A stretch of DNA of 64,000 bases, from positions 1,812,414 through 1,876,413 of the forward strand of contig NZ_BBZI01000005.1 in NCBI RefSeq assembly GCF_008974245.1. Reading direction: 5' to 3'. The position numbers were made by a program, and so were the translations under genes. The notes under the pieces were generated by a model. It did not search any database, was not told the DNA's origin, and saw nothing but the letters and a program-made list of their open reading frames with translations. The DNA comes from Streptomyces abyssomicinicus (GTDB lineage Bacteria; Actinomycetota; Actinomycetes; Streptomycetales; Streptomycetaceae). Positions within the stretch are counted from its first letter, which is position 1, and the number at the start of each line of letters is the position of its first letter. This document shows positions 34,584 to 42,324 of this stretch, one piece after another.

Positions 34584-35204
34584 TCAGCGTCCGGCCGGGA
34601 ACGTGTCGAACGCCAGGGTCGCCAGGACCTCGCCGTCAGGGCCGTACGCGGTGACCGTGACGGTTCCCTGCGGGGCCCCCGATCCGGCGGCGTCGAGGTA
34701 GTAGGTCCCCCAGCCCGGTCTGCCGGGCAGGCTCAGCACGCCCGCGTCCCGTTCGGCGCCGTCAGCCGTGCGGACGGTTATCCGGGAAGGCGGGGTGCTG
34801 GTGCGCCACGCGCCCGTGTACAGCACGTCGGCCCCGTCGACGGTGGTGCCGCCGCTGAGGCTCTCGGGCCGGATGTCGTCGCCCACCATCTCCCGGGCCT
34901 GCTCGACCGCTTCACGCACGTCCGTCCAGGCCACGACGTAGTTCTGCCGCCCCTCGGGCAGCAGGGCCATGACGGCGCCCTGCCCGATGCTCACCGGCTG
35001 GTACGCCCGCACGATTCGCGGCCCCGGGGCCGTCGTCGCACGGTCAGGGGCCTTCGCCGGTGCCGCCGCGTCCACGGTCGCCAGCACCTGGGCGGCATGC
35101 CCGGCCGTCCGCTCCACGGCCACGGCCGCACCGGCACCGCCCGCCAGCACCACGGCCGCGGCGCCCATCGTGGCGAGCCGCCTCCATCCGCTCCTGATCT
35201 CCAT
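34584..35204 (-). CDS. Secreted paralogue of the anti-sigma sensor domain
   Basis: 206 aa with a signal peptide or N-terminal anchor (WRRLATMGAAAVVLAGGAGA) and a ~140-residue domain. The domain matches that of the 33224-33928 protein block by block: VSIGQGAVMALLPEGRQNYV, then TGAWRTSTPP, then GRPGWGTYYLD, ending in a TVTAYGPDGEVLA strand. ATG 35204 has an excellent AGGAGGAG site. It is the first gene on this strand before the sigma factor, 107 bp away. I infer that it competes for, or delivers, the signal sensed by the membrane protein. No catalytic motif is visible. Confidence 0.75.
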   Translation of the reverse strand: MEIRSGWRRLATMGAAAVVLAGGAGAAVAVERTAGHAAQVLATVDAAAPAKAPDRATTAPGPRIVRAYQPVSIGQGAVMALLPEGRQNYVVAWTDVREAVEQAREMVGDDIRPESLSGGTTVDGADVLYTGAWRTSTPPSRITVRTADGAERDAGVLSLPGRPGWGTYYLDAAGSGAPQGTVTVTAYGPDGEVLATLAFDTFPAGR

Positions 35205-35312
35205 CTGACTCCTCCTGCGAGTCCCAGTGATGCGTCTGTCGAACTCCTTGCACCACTCAGACGGACACAGGGCCGCACATCTATGTCCTGCCGGGCGACT
35301 TTCCCGTGAGGG

Positions 35313-35759
35313 GTGACCAACGGTCCCCGAGTTCGGGTCGCCGAGGCCCTCACCGACCTGGAACTTCCGGGCGAAGAAAGCCCCTTGGCGACCCGCTCCC
35401 GCATCGACGCCCGCACCGTCGAACTGCCGCCGGCTTCGCCCGCGACGTCCGCACCCGGCCGCTGCTACTGCTCGGCGGCGACAGCCGAGCCCGGCCACAG
35501 CCCCGCACCTGCCTCTACATCCACCTCGGCAACGTTCGCCCCCCGCTGGAGACCTGGACGACGCCCCGCGGAACGCATCCGCGGCGATCGGATACTGCAC
35601 GAAGCGCTGACCACCGGCGCCGGCCCTTTGTACCTCGCCCTGGCCCTCGCCTTGTCCCACACCGCTGCGAGCCGCTGTGCGACCATCGCTCAGTACCTGC
35701 TCGACGACCAGACGGAAGTCCGCCGGGTTGCGGTCGGAACGGAGAGCGGGCACTCGTGA
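35313..35759 (+). pseudogene. Probable integrase/helper C-terminal remnant
   Basis: The distal part of this frame reads GDRILHEALTTGAGPLYLAL, then ALSHTAASRCATIAQYLLDD. This resembles the helix-turn-helix tail of a group of Streptomyces phage-type integrases. The proximal part is low-complexity and does not look like an integrase, so only a fragment remains. The frame ends overlapping the methyltransferase start. This is a tentative call from memory of the family. Confidence 0.4.
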
Positions 35760-36583
35760 CAGACGATCCGAAGACGCGCCCGAATCGACGTGACCTCGGT
35801 CGGGTGTTCAACGAAGTGCCCGAGATCTACGACCGGGTCCGACCGGGATACCCTGACGAGCTGTTCGCGGACCTTGCCACCATCACCGGAATCGACGACG
35901 GGTCGTCGGTGCTGGAGGTGGGCTGCGGAACCGGCCAGGCGACGCACTCGCTGGCAGCGCTCGGATGGTCAGTGACCGCGATCGAGCCGGGCGACGAAAT
36001 GGCCGCACTCGCCCGTCGGCGGATCGCCACCTTCGGCAACGTCGGAGTCGAGACGTCGATGTTCGAGGAGTGGGACGACCGCGGTCGACGCTTCGACGTC
36101 CTCGTGGCTGCGTCGTCGTGGCACTGGGTCGACCCGTCGATCGGCTGGCAACGAGCGCACGACGTGCTCCGTCCCGCAGGCTGGATGGCACTGCTCGGCA
36201 ACGTCGTTGTCCGCCGAGCATGGGAGCCGGAGGTGTACGCCGAGACCGCCGATCTCCACGAGCGGTTCTGCCCCGGGAACCCTGACTGGGGTCACCCTCC
36301 CCTGGAGGACGACGTGCCCACCACCGCCGAGGGCTGGGGCCTGGTCGACGACCCCGGAGGATTGTTCGGCCCCACGATCGTGCGCTGGTACCCAACCGTT
36401 CAGTGGTTCGACGGGGACGGCTTTGCCGATCACCTTCGCTCGTTGTCGTCGTACCGGAGCCTCGACCGCGACGTCCGTGAGCCCCTGCTCGACGCAATCG
36501 CCGAGCGCATCCGCACGCGGATGGGCGACCGAGCATCCCGCCGTTACCTGAGCGTCCTCCGCGTCGGACAGCGCGCCGGGTGA
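35756..36583 (+). CDS. Class I SAM-dependent methyltransferase
   Basis: 275 aa. Motif I is VLEVGCGTGQATHSLA, motif II ends in VTAIEPGDEM, and DVLVAASSWHWVDPSIGWQR with DVLRPAGWMALL form the later Rossmann strands, as in the methyltransferase 11/25 group. The N-terminal FNEVPEIYDRVRPGYPDEL is typical. GTG 35756 is used. The substrate is unknown, and neighbouring genes are remnants. Confidence 0.88.
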   Translation: MTDDPKTRPNRRDLGRVFNEVPEIYDRVRPGYPDELFADLATITGIDDGSSVLEVGCGTGQATHSLAALGWSVTAIEPGDEMAALARRRIATFGNVGVETSMFEEWDDRGRRFDVLVAASSWHWVDPSIGWQRAHDVLRPAGWMALLGNVVVRRAWEPEVYAETADLHERFCPGNPDWGHPPLEDDVPTTAEGWGLVDDPGGLFGPTIVRWYPTVQWFDGDGFADHLRSLSSYRSLDRDVREPLLDAIAERIRTRMGDRASRRYLSVLRVGQRAG

Positions 36584-36783
36584 GCCCAGTGGTGACGTAC
36601 CTGCCGATGCAGCGGCAACAGACCCACCGCCCGTTCCCCTTCCCGGCGAAAGCCGTACTCGCCCTCTACACCGACGGAATGGTGGAACGGCCCGGCGCCG
36701 ACTTCGACGACGCGACCGCGGCCCTCGCACGCCGCCTCGCACAAACCCCGCCGAACGACCTCGAGTCCGTGGCAGACGTTAGG
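36580..36783 (+). pseudogene. PP2C/SpoIIE-type phosphatase fragment
   Basis: AVLALYTDGMVERPGADFDD, then LARRLAQTPPNDLESVAD, is the C-terminal segment of PPM/SpoIIE-type phosphatases, where the metal-binding D of YTDG is conserved. Neither the N-terminal catalytic part nor the final D-D-x-(A/T) strand is present; downstream the frame turns into Arg-rich filler. It overlaps the end of the methyltransferase gene. A decayed fragment. Confidence 0.7.
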
Positions 36784-37006
36784 CCGACGCCTGCCGTCCA
36801 ACACGTGCACCGCCGTGCGCGGCCCTGTGGGCGAGACCGGGCCACGCCTGCACGCAGGGGGACCACGTTGGTCCCTCACCCGTCGACCGCGCCCGCCCCG
36901 GTTCACTGGACACGACACATGGACCGGGTTACACGTTCGTCAGCAGGCATGGAGCGATCCAACGGACGAAGCAGAGCACGACAGCAGACCGCAGGCGAGG
37001 ACGGCG

Positions 37007-37141
37007 TGGTGGCGACCTTCCAGTCCGACGACAGATTCGGCCGCATCCTCGCCGCGTACGGCGGGACCTTTGTGGCGGGGGCGATCGCCTGGGCATGATC
37101 GCCGACGGCTACCGCCCCGACCGCTGGGACGCGGCGCGATG
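37007..37141 (+). pseudogene. YnfA/UPF0060-type membrane protein remnant, frameshifted
   Basis: One frame gives FGRILAAYGGTFVAGAIAW and, after a one-base shift near 37092, the neighbouring frame gives MIADGYRPDRWDAAR. Together these make the conserved last third of YnfA-family small membrane proteins. The N-terminal helices are missing and the final helix ends early at a TGA, so it is a remnant. Confidence 0.65.
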
Positions 37142-37149
37142 ATGGGCAC

Positions 37150-37683
37150 ATGTTCTACGCGGACCTCAGCCCGTACGCCTACTGGGGCGAAGGGGACGAA
37201 TTCATCGACGTGACCGACGGCTGTCGTTTTGTCAGCTTTCAGCCAGCCTACGACCGACTCAACATAGGCTGGCTGGAAGGTGGCTACGCTTGGACGAGCG
37301 GCCAGGCTCCCCGGGAATTCGCCCGCAAGCTCCTGGCGATAGTCGATGCCCAGCAAGTCAATGTCATGTTGGGCCTGCACGAGTGCGATCTTTGCCCCAC
37401 GCCTCTCCCCGACTCCCACCCCTGGTACACACCACGCCCGGGAGACCTGCGCGCAAGCGCCGGAAGTGGTGAGATCCGCGTCCCCGGCAGCCCAGGCACT
37501 GTTTTCGCCGCCCCGAGCCTCATCGGCCACTACGTCGTCGACCACGCCTACCTGCCGCCCCAGCCGTTCATCGAGGCAGTCCTCGCCTTCGACCCCTATG
37601 GAGCCTGGCAGGCGAGGTTTCCAGGAATCAGGTTCCCGTGCATACCGGAGGATGAAGTCCTTCGCCACGTCGACGACGAGTGA
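37150..37683 (+). CDS. Hypothetical protein (177 aa)
   Basis: ATG 37150. The layout MFYADLSPYAYWG, NIGWLEGGYAWTSG, LGLHECDLCP and IGHYVVDHAYLPPQPFIEAV resembles a group of small actinobacterial proteins in which a C-x-x-C pair follows an N-I/V-G-W-L block. I cannot name a domain with certainty. The protein is soluble with no signal peptide. It sits in a stretch of gene remnants resembling a recombination hot spot. Confidence 0.6.
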   Translation: MFYADLSPYAYWGEGDEFIDVTDGCRFVSFQPAYDRLNIGWLEGGYAWTSGQAPREFARKLLAIVDAQQVNVMLGLHECDLCPTPLPDSHPWYTPRPGDLRASAGSGEIRVPGSPGTVFAAPSLIGHYVVDHAYLPPQPFIEAVLAFDPYGAWQARFPGIRFPCIPEDEVLRHVDDE

Positions 37684-37705
37684 GGGTGCCCGTCATGACC
37701 GAGGG

Positions 37706-38008
37706 TCACCTGATGGCATTGCCTGCCGGTTCGGCTGAAAACTGTTTTCCGCCCGGTCGGACGGTCACGTCCGATGCGCACAGGCGGGCCACCCCTGCGA
37801 CGGCGACCAGGAGTGCGGCGCTGACGTAGGGGCGTTCCAAGGAGTGAGTGTCCAGGCCGTGCGCTGCCAGACGGGCTATGTGCCGTCGGGTCCGGGCGGA
37901 CTCGAGGTCTCCGGCGGTCACCCTCCGGCTCCACATGGCGGCTTCCGCACGCCTGGCCTTACGGGCGTCCCGCCACAAGCGCCCGGCCACGAGCCTGATC
38001 ACCCGCAC
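37706..38008 (-). CDS. Possible small protein of unknown function
   Basis: The 100-residue frame has a basic N-terminal helix region (LWRDARKARRAEAAMWSRRV) and a hydrophobic segment (YVSAALLVAVAGVARL). The composition is plausible for a small membrane-associated protein, but there is no clear ribosome-binding site and no recognised family. It may be a remnant. Confidence 0.3.
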   Translation of the reverse strand: MRVIRLVAGRLWRDARKARRAEAAMWSRRVTAGDLESARTRRHIARLAAHGLDTHSLERPYVSAALLVAVAGVARLCASDVTVRPGGKQFSAEPAGNAIR

Positions 38009-38529
38009 CGGCGATCAGGCCGAGCGTGACGGCGTTCCTGCTGGCGGCGAGGAAGAGGACCGCACCGAACCCGTCATTGGCGCGTGCGGTCGAACTCGGC
38101 ATCGCTGAGAGCCGGCTGCGGCAGCGGCGTCGGGCCTCCGCGATGGTGTCGCAGGCCGCCGAGGACGACGGCAGGGGTGAACGCTCGCGGACGGTGGTGG
38201 ACCGCAGCCTGACGTGCGCGCTTCCCAGCGGGATTCCGGCCGTTACCCGACGCACCCGTCACCGGAGACGGCTGCACGGACATCGTCGGCGATCACCTGG
38301 CCGTACACACCCCGGACGGGCCGTGATCCGCATCGGCAGCGCCCTGCGGACAACGCGGCGCCCAGCGGCTGGCCGACGAGCACATGGCGCACCCAGTTCC
38401 GGAGTGGTGCGAGCAGGTGCCCGGGGACGTTGAGGAAAGCTCCGTCGTGCCCGGGAGAGCGGGTGGGGACATCCGACCCGCCCTGTTCCTGGTACGTTGC
38501 CTCCTTCGAACACATCGTCGAGGAGAGCG
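38009..38529. other. Gene-poor stretch (~520 bp)
   Basis: Several short frames on both strands exist but none shows a recognisable domain or a good start site. A minus-strand stretch around 38370-38440 (DGAFLNVPGHLLAPLRNWVR) looks coding-like and may be the remnant of a lost gene. Nothing is called with confidence. Confidence 0.4.
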
Positions 38530-39903
38530 TTGCCGAAGCCGTCGTTGGACCTGACCGAGCGGCTGGTCAGTGCCGTGATTGCCGGTGACACCGACACGGT
38601 GCGGGCCTGTCTGGAGCAGGGCGCGGCACCGGACAGCTCGGGGCCCGACGGCTTGCCCCTGCTCTGCACCGCCGTGGCACGGCGCGACCACCTCACCGCC
38701 GAGGTCCTGGTCGAAGAGGGCGCCGACCAGGACCGCGTCCTTCCGGACGGGAGCACTCCCTTGCTGCGGGCGGTCGACACCGGCTCCCCGGCGCTGGTCT
38801 CCGTGGTACTCGGGGACGCTCCTCGGCTCCGCCTGCCCGAGGCTTCCCGGCAGCAACTGCTCGATCTGGCCCGGCACTGGCATGAGACCGGTGTGGTGGA
38901 GGAGCTGCGCCGCCGGACCGGGGCCGCCGGACCGGCCGTGAAGCACCGGATCGACGAGACCGACGGCGACACGATCGACGAGGTTTCCCTCGGAGGGCTC
39001 ACGGTGCGGGCCGGGCACGGGGCCGTTCTCACCCAACTGGAGTGGCGGTTCGGTGTGCTGCCGCCCGTCGCCGAAGTGATGGCACGCGCCGTCCCGCACG
39101 CGGAGGAATGGGACAGCAACTGGTTCATCGCCGCCCACTGCCTGGGCGAGCGCCGGGGCCCACGCGTATGGTCCGAGCTCACCGCTCTGCGCCGGCATCC
39201 CGATCCCACGCACCGCCGTTTCCTGGTCTCGGTTCTGTGGCAGCGGTGCTTTCTCCAGCCGGACGACCGCGCGTCGGACCTCGCCCAGGATGCCGACTTC
39301 CTGGCGTCCTGGGCGCAGGACGAGCCCGACGGGCACGTGCTCGCCGGCATCCTGGACGCCTACAACGGCTGGGATCATCCCGACCAGGAGGCCATCGGCC
39401 TCCGGTACGCCGACCACCCGGACCCGGGCGTACGCAGCGAGGCGGCGTTCTGCCTGAGCCGGGAAGGAACCGCACGCGGTGAGGCGGCCATGTCCGCACT
39501 GCTCGGTATGGTTCACGATCCCGAGCCCGCCGTCCGGGCCGCCGTGGCCCAGGTGTTCGCTCCACGGTTCACACCCGGCAACCACCTCACTCCGGCGATG
39601 CGGGACGCCCTGCTCCGCCTGATCGACGACGACGCCCTCCCGGTGCGGCACCGCGCCGCCGAGTCCCTCGCCTGCTCCGACGACCGGTCCGCCCCCACGT
39701 TGCACGCGTTCCTCGGCCTCCTCGACGAGGACGACAAGGACCTGCGCCTGGAGGCGGCCTTCGCTCTCGCCCGCCGCGACGACCCACGGGCCGAGTTGGC
39801 GTACGAGCGGATCGGACCGCTCGACGCCTTCTCCGAGCACGACCACCGGCTGTCCGCTCTCTGGACGTACCGCACACGCCGCCACCCCGACCGAGACGCA
39901 TGA
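38530..39903 (+). CDS. Ankyrin plus HEAT-repeat protein
   Basis: 457 aa. The N-terminal ~110 residues form ankyrin-like repeats (AVARRDHLTAEVLVEEGADQ, then DGSTPLLRAVDTGSPALV). From ~290 on, HEAT-like units repeat: HPDPGVRSEAAFCLSREG, DPEPAVRAAVAQVF, ALPVRHRAAESLACS and KDLRLEAAFALARRDDP. Such proteins are protein-interaction scaffolds; in Streptomyces they often occur in variable regions. TTG 38530 is chosen because AGGAG lies just before it; an earlier TTG (38497) is also in frame. No membrane or export signal. Confidence 0.75.
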   Translation: MPKPSLDLTERLVSAVIAGDTDTVRACLEQGAAPDSSGPDGLPLLCTAVARRDHLTAEVLVEEGADQDRVLPDGSTPLLRAVDTGSPALVSVVLGDAPRLRLPEASRQQLLDLARHWHETGVVEELRRRTGAAGPAVKHRIDETDGDTIDEVSLGGLTVRAGHGAVLTQLEWRFGVLPPVAEVMARAVPHAEEWDSNWFIAAHCLGERRGPRVWSELTALRRHPDPTHRRFLVSVLWQRCFLQPDDRASDLAQDADFLASWAQDEPDGHVLAGILDAYNGWDHPDQEAIGLRYADHPDPGVRSEAAFCLSREGTARGEAAMSALLGMVHDPEPAVRAAVAQVFAPRFTPGNHLTPAMRDALLRLIDDDALPVRHRAAESLACSDDRSAPTLHAFLGLLDEDDKDLRLEAAFALARRDDPRAELAYERIGPLDAFSEHDHRLSALWTYRTRRHPDRDA

Positions 39904-40089
39904 CGCCGGTCGCCGCGGCGACGAGGAGGTCGCCGTGCTCCAGCCACTGGCAGCGACCGAGGGTGTGGACCAGCGCGGCTGCCTCGGCACAGGGGCAGCG
40001 ACGGACGGGTTCCTCGAGGGACCTCGGCGCGATGCCGGGCGATGGCCGCCACCGGCATTTCCGTAGTCGTCGGGAGCGGGGTCACCTTT

Positions 40090-40122
40090 CTGTCGTGGTA
40101 GGTCCGGTACCTACCGCGACAG
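40090..40122. terminator. Hairpin overlapping the TetR-type 3' end
   Basis: A 14-bp stem with one G-T type mismatch (40090-40103 and 40109-40122) and a 5-base loop lies between convergent genes and includes the TetR-type stop codon. Likely a shared bidirectional terminator. Confidence 0.6.
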
Positions 40123-40749
40123 GCCCTGGGGTGGTGCGGATGCCAGTCGTGCCGCTGGAGGCAGCGGTGCGTGGCGAGGGCAGGCTTCGAACGCCTGGAT
40201 CACCAGCCCTGAAAAGCGTCGGGAGGCCTTGACCTGGGTGGCGGCCGATGCGGCGTGGATCCCCTTGTTGGCCATGAGCACGAGAATCAGGTCGTCCAGC
40301 ACGAAGTCGGACCGCAGGCGCCCTGCCTCCTTGGCCCGCCGGGCCAGTTCGGCGACTTCCTGCACCGTGTACTCACGGCCCGCGGCGACATCCGTCACCC
40401 CCGGGTAGGCCGACAGGAAGGCTTCGGTGAAGCCCCGATCGAGGGCGTGCAGCTCACAGATCTTCTCGATCACCATGCACAGGCCACGCCACGGATCAGG
40501 ATCCGCGCACCCCTCGTCGACAATGGCGCGGCATGCCTGCAACTGGTCCGCGGAGGCATCGGCGACCAGCGCCTGCTTGGTCGGGAAGTGACGGTACAAG
40601 GTGGCGGGTCCCACCCCGGCACGCCGCGCGACCTCCCGCATCGGCACGTCCAGGCCATCGGCGGAGAACAGCGCCCGGGCCGCGTCGAGGATGCGTTCGC
40701 GATTGTCCAGCGCGTCGGAACGCAACGTATGAGGCAAGCGGTCGGTCAC
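40111..40749 (-). CDS. TetR-family transcriptional repressor
   Basis: About 212 aa. The N-terminal helix-turn-helix is typical: RERILDAARALFSADGLD, then MREVARRAGVGPATLYRHFP. The C-terminal ligand domain is variable, with a late motif LILVLMANKGIHA found in many actinobacterial TetR regulators. The start is one of a cluster of GTGs (40749, 40752 or 40758). It is divergent from the quinone-oxidoreductase-like gene with a palindrome between them, so it most likely represses that gene and itself. Confidence 0.88.
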   Translation of the reverse strand: MTDRLPHTLRSDALDNRERILDAARALFSADGLDVPMREVARRAGVGPATLYRHFPTKQALVADASADQLQACRAIVDEGCADPDPWRGLCMVIEKICELHALDRGFTEAFLSAYPGVTDVAAGREYTVQEVAELARRAKEAGRLRSDFVLDDLILVLMANKGIHAASAATQVKASRRFSGLVIQAFEACPRHAPLPPAARLASAPPQGLSR

Positions 40750-40767
40750 CACTCTCACTTTACCCAG

Positions 40768-40785
40768 ACGGACGGGGGCGTCCGT
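40768..40785. promoter_or_regulatory. Palindromic operator between the TetR-type and oxidoreductase genes
   Basis: ACGGACG-GGGG-CGTCCGT is a perfect 7-bp inverted repeat with a 4-bp spacer in the short divergent region, about 20 bp from the repressor start and 60 bp from the oxidoreductase start. Size and position fit a TetR-family operator. Confidence 0.7.
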
Positions 40786-40844
40786 TACCGTCCCGCGACG
40801 TAGAAGCTCTCGCGCTTGAGCAGTCCGAAGACCTGGAGACCACT

Positions 40845-41807
40845 TTGAAGGCAATCTCGATCCGGACGTTCGGAAGTCCTGACGGTCTGGCTGTTGTCGA
40901 CCTCCCGGTACCCGCACCCGCTGCCGGGCAGGTGCTGATCGCCACCGAGGCGGTGGGCGTCGGCGGTGTCGATACCGTGATCCGGAGCGGGGCTCTGGCC
41001 GCCCACGGCTTCAAGGAGGGCCACATCCCGGGTGGCGAGGTGGCGGGCACCGTGACCGCGGTCGGTGACGGCGTCGACGTGTCGTGGATCGGCCGGCGAG
41101 TGTGGGGCTTCACCGGCACCGGCGGAGGCTACGTCGAACAGGCCGTCGCGCCGGTCGAGCAGATTCTTCCCCTGCCCGACCGCCTGTCGGCCGCCGCCGC
41201 GGTGACGCTCGGCAGCGCCGGTGCGGTGGCCCACTTCGGGCTTGCCCACGGCCATTTCGCTCCCGGCGAGACGGTCCTGGTGCGTGGCGCGGCCGGCAGT
41301 ATCGGGATCATGGCAGTGCAGCTCGCGGCTCGCGGGGGTGCCGCCGCTGTGGCGGTCACGACATCGTCGTCCGAGCGCGGCGAGCGGCTGCGCCGTCTCG
41401 GCGCGACCCACGTGCTGGACCGCTCCGGCGACGGAGGGGAAGCGGCTCCCACGGGCTACGACGTCATCATCGACGTTGTGGCCGGTGAGGACATGTCGTC
41501 GTTCTTCGACAGGCTCAACCCGAACGGCCGCATGGTGGCCGTGGGCGCCGTCGCAGGTCAGCCGCCCGCGGACTTCGGCACGAAGATCATGGCGGCGTTC
41601 CAGAAGTCGATGTCCTTCGCCGCTTTCAGCGCAGCCACCGTCTCCCCGGCCGACCTGAGTGCCGTACGCAGCAAGCAGTTCGGCGCAGCCGGCCGAGGCG
41701 AGATCGAAGCAGTGGTGCACGAACTGCTGCCGTTGGACGAGGCCGTGTCGGCACACCGGAAGATGGACGCAGGCGAAGTCTTCGGCAGGATCGTGCTGAC
41801 ACCGTAG
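40845..41807 (+). CDS. Zinc-independent quinone/alcohol oxidoreductase (MDR superfamily)
   Basis: 320 aa. The N-terminal catalytic fold (IRTFGSPDGLAVVDLPVPAP, PGGEVAGTVTAVGDGVD) and Rossmann domain (VLVRGAAGSIGIMAVQLA) match NADPH-quinone-oxidoreductase-like medium-chain reductases; the zinc ligand set of alcohol dehydrogenases is not seen. TTG 40845 is used, with GGAGA ~6 bp before it. The divergent TetR regulator suggests induction by a reactive carbonyl or quinone. Confidence 0.87.
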   Translation: MKAISIRTFGSPDGLAVVDLPVPAPAAGQVLIATEAVGVGGVDTVIRSGALAAHGFKEGHIPGGEVAGTVTAVGDGVDVSWIGRRVWGFTGTGGGYVEQAVAPVEQILPLPDRLSAAAAVTLGSAGAVAHFGLAHGHFAPGETVLVRGAAGSIGIMAVQLAARGGAAAVAVTTSSSERGERLRRLGATHVLDRSGDGGEAAPTGYDVIIDVVAGEDMSSFFDRLNPNGRMVAVGAVAGQPPADFGTKIMAAFQKSMSFAAFSAATVSPADLSAVRSKQFGAAGRGEIEAVVHELLPLDEAVSAHRKMDAGEVFGRIVLTP

Positions 41808-42324
41808 CCTCCGCGCTCTCCCCTCCGTGGCGCGCCCGGGGCGTCCATGGGCCGGGGTGCCGCCACGCGAAACGCCGGCACAGCCCTCTCAACGGTGCTG
41901 TACAGGCGCAGGGTTCGTACGTTCTCTCCACAGCGGAGCGCGGCCTGACGGCCGGGGGCCCGGGGCCCCGGTACGGAGGCCACGGCGAAGTCGAGGCGGG
42001 CGCCCACGTCGAGCTGCGTCCCCCACCCCTGACGGATACACCGACCGTGTCATGCGCGCGGTGCTCGACGTCCCGACTCCCGTGCTGCCCTGGGGAATGC
42101 CGCAGGTCGAGCCGGCTCGACCCAAGGCCCGAAACGTCCCGCAGGGCGCCGCACCACGGCCCAGCCGGCCCGGCAGGGCCGCCGACTCCACCAGCTCCCG
42201 AACCGCTCTGCCGCGCCCAGGCGTGGGAGACGGCGGGCGGTCGGCGAGTGTGCATCGGGCGTACAACCTTTCGTGCTGCTCGTGCGTCATGGGGGCGTTG
42301 CGTTGCTTGAGACAGGAGTGTTCG
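41808..42324. other. Gene-free stretch (517 bp)
   Basis: No supported gene on either strand. Long open frames here are shadows caused by high GC. A self-complementary GC run around 41950-41975 is present but is not a clean hairpin. The last ~15 bases hold the AGGAG site of the propeller-protein gene. Confidence 0.45.
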
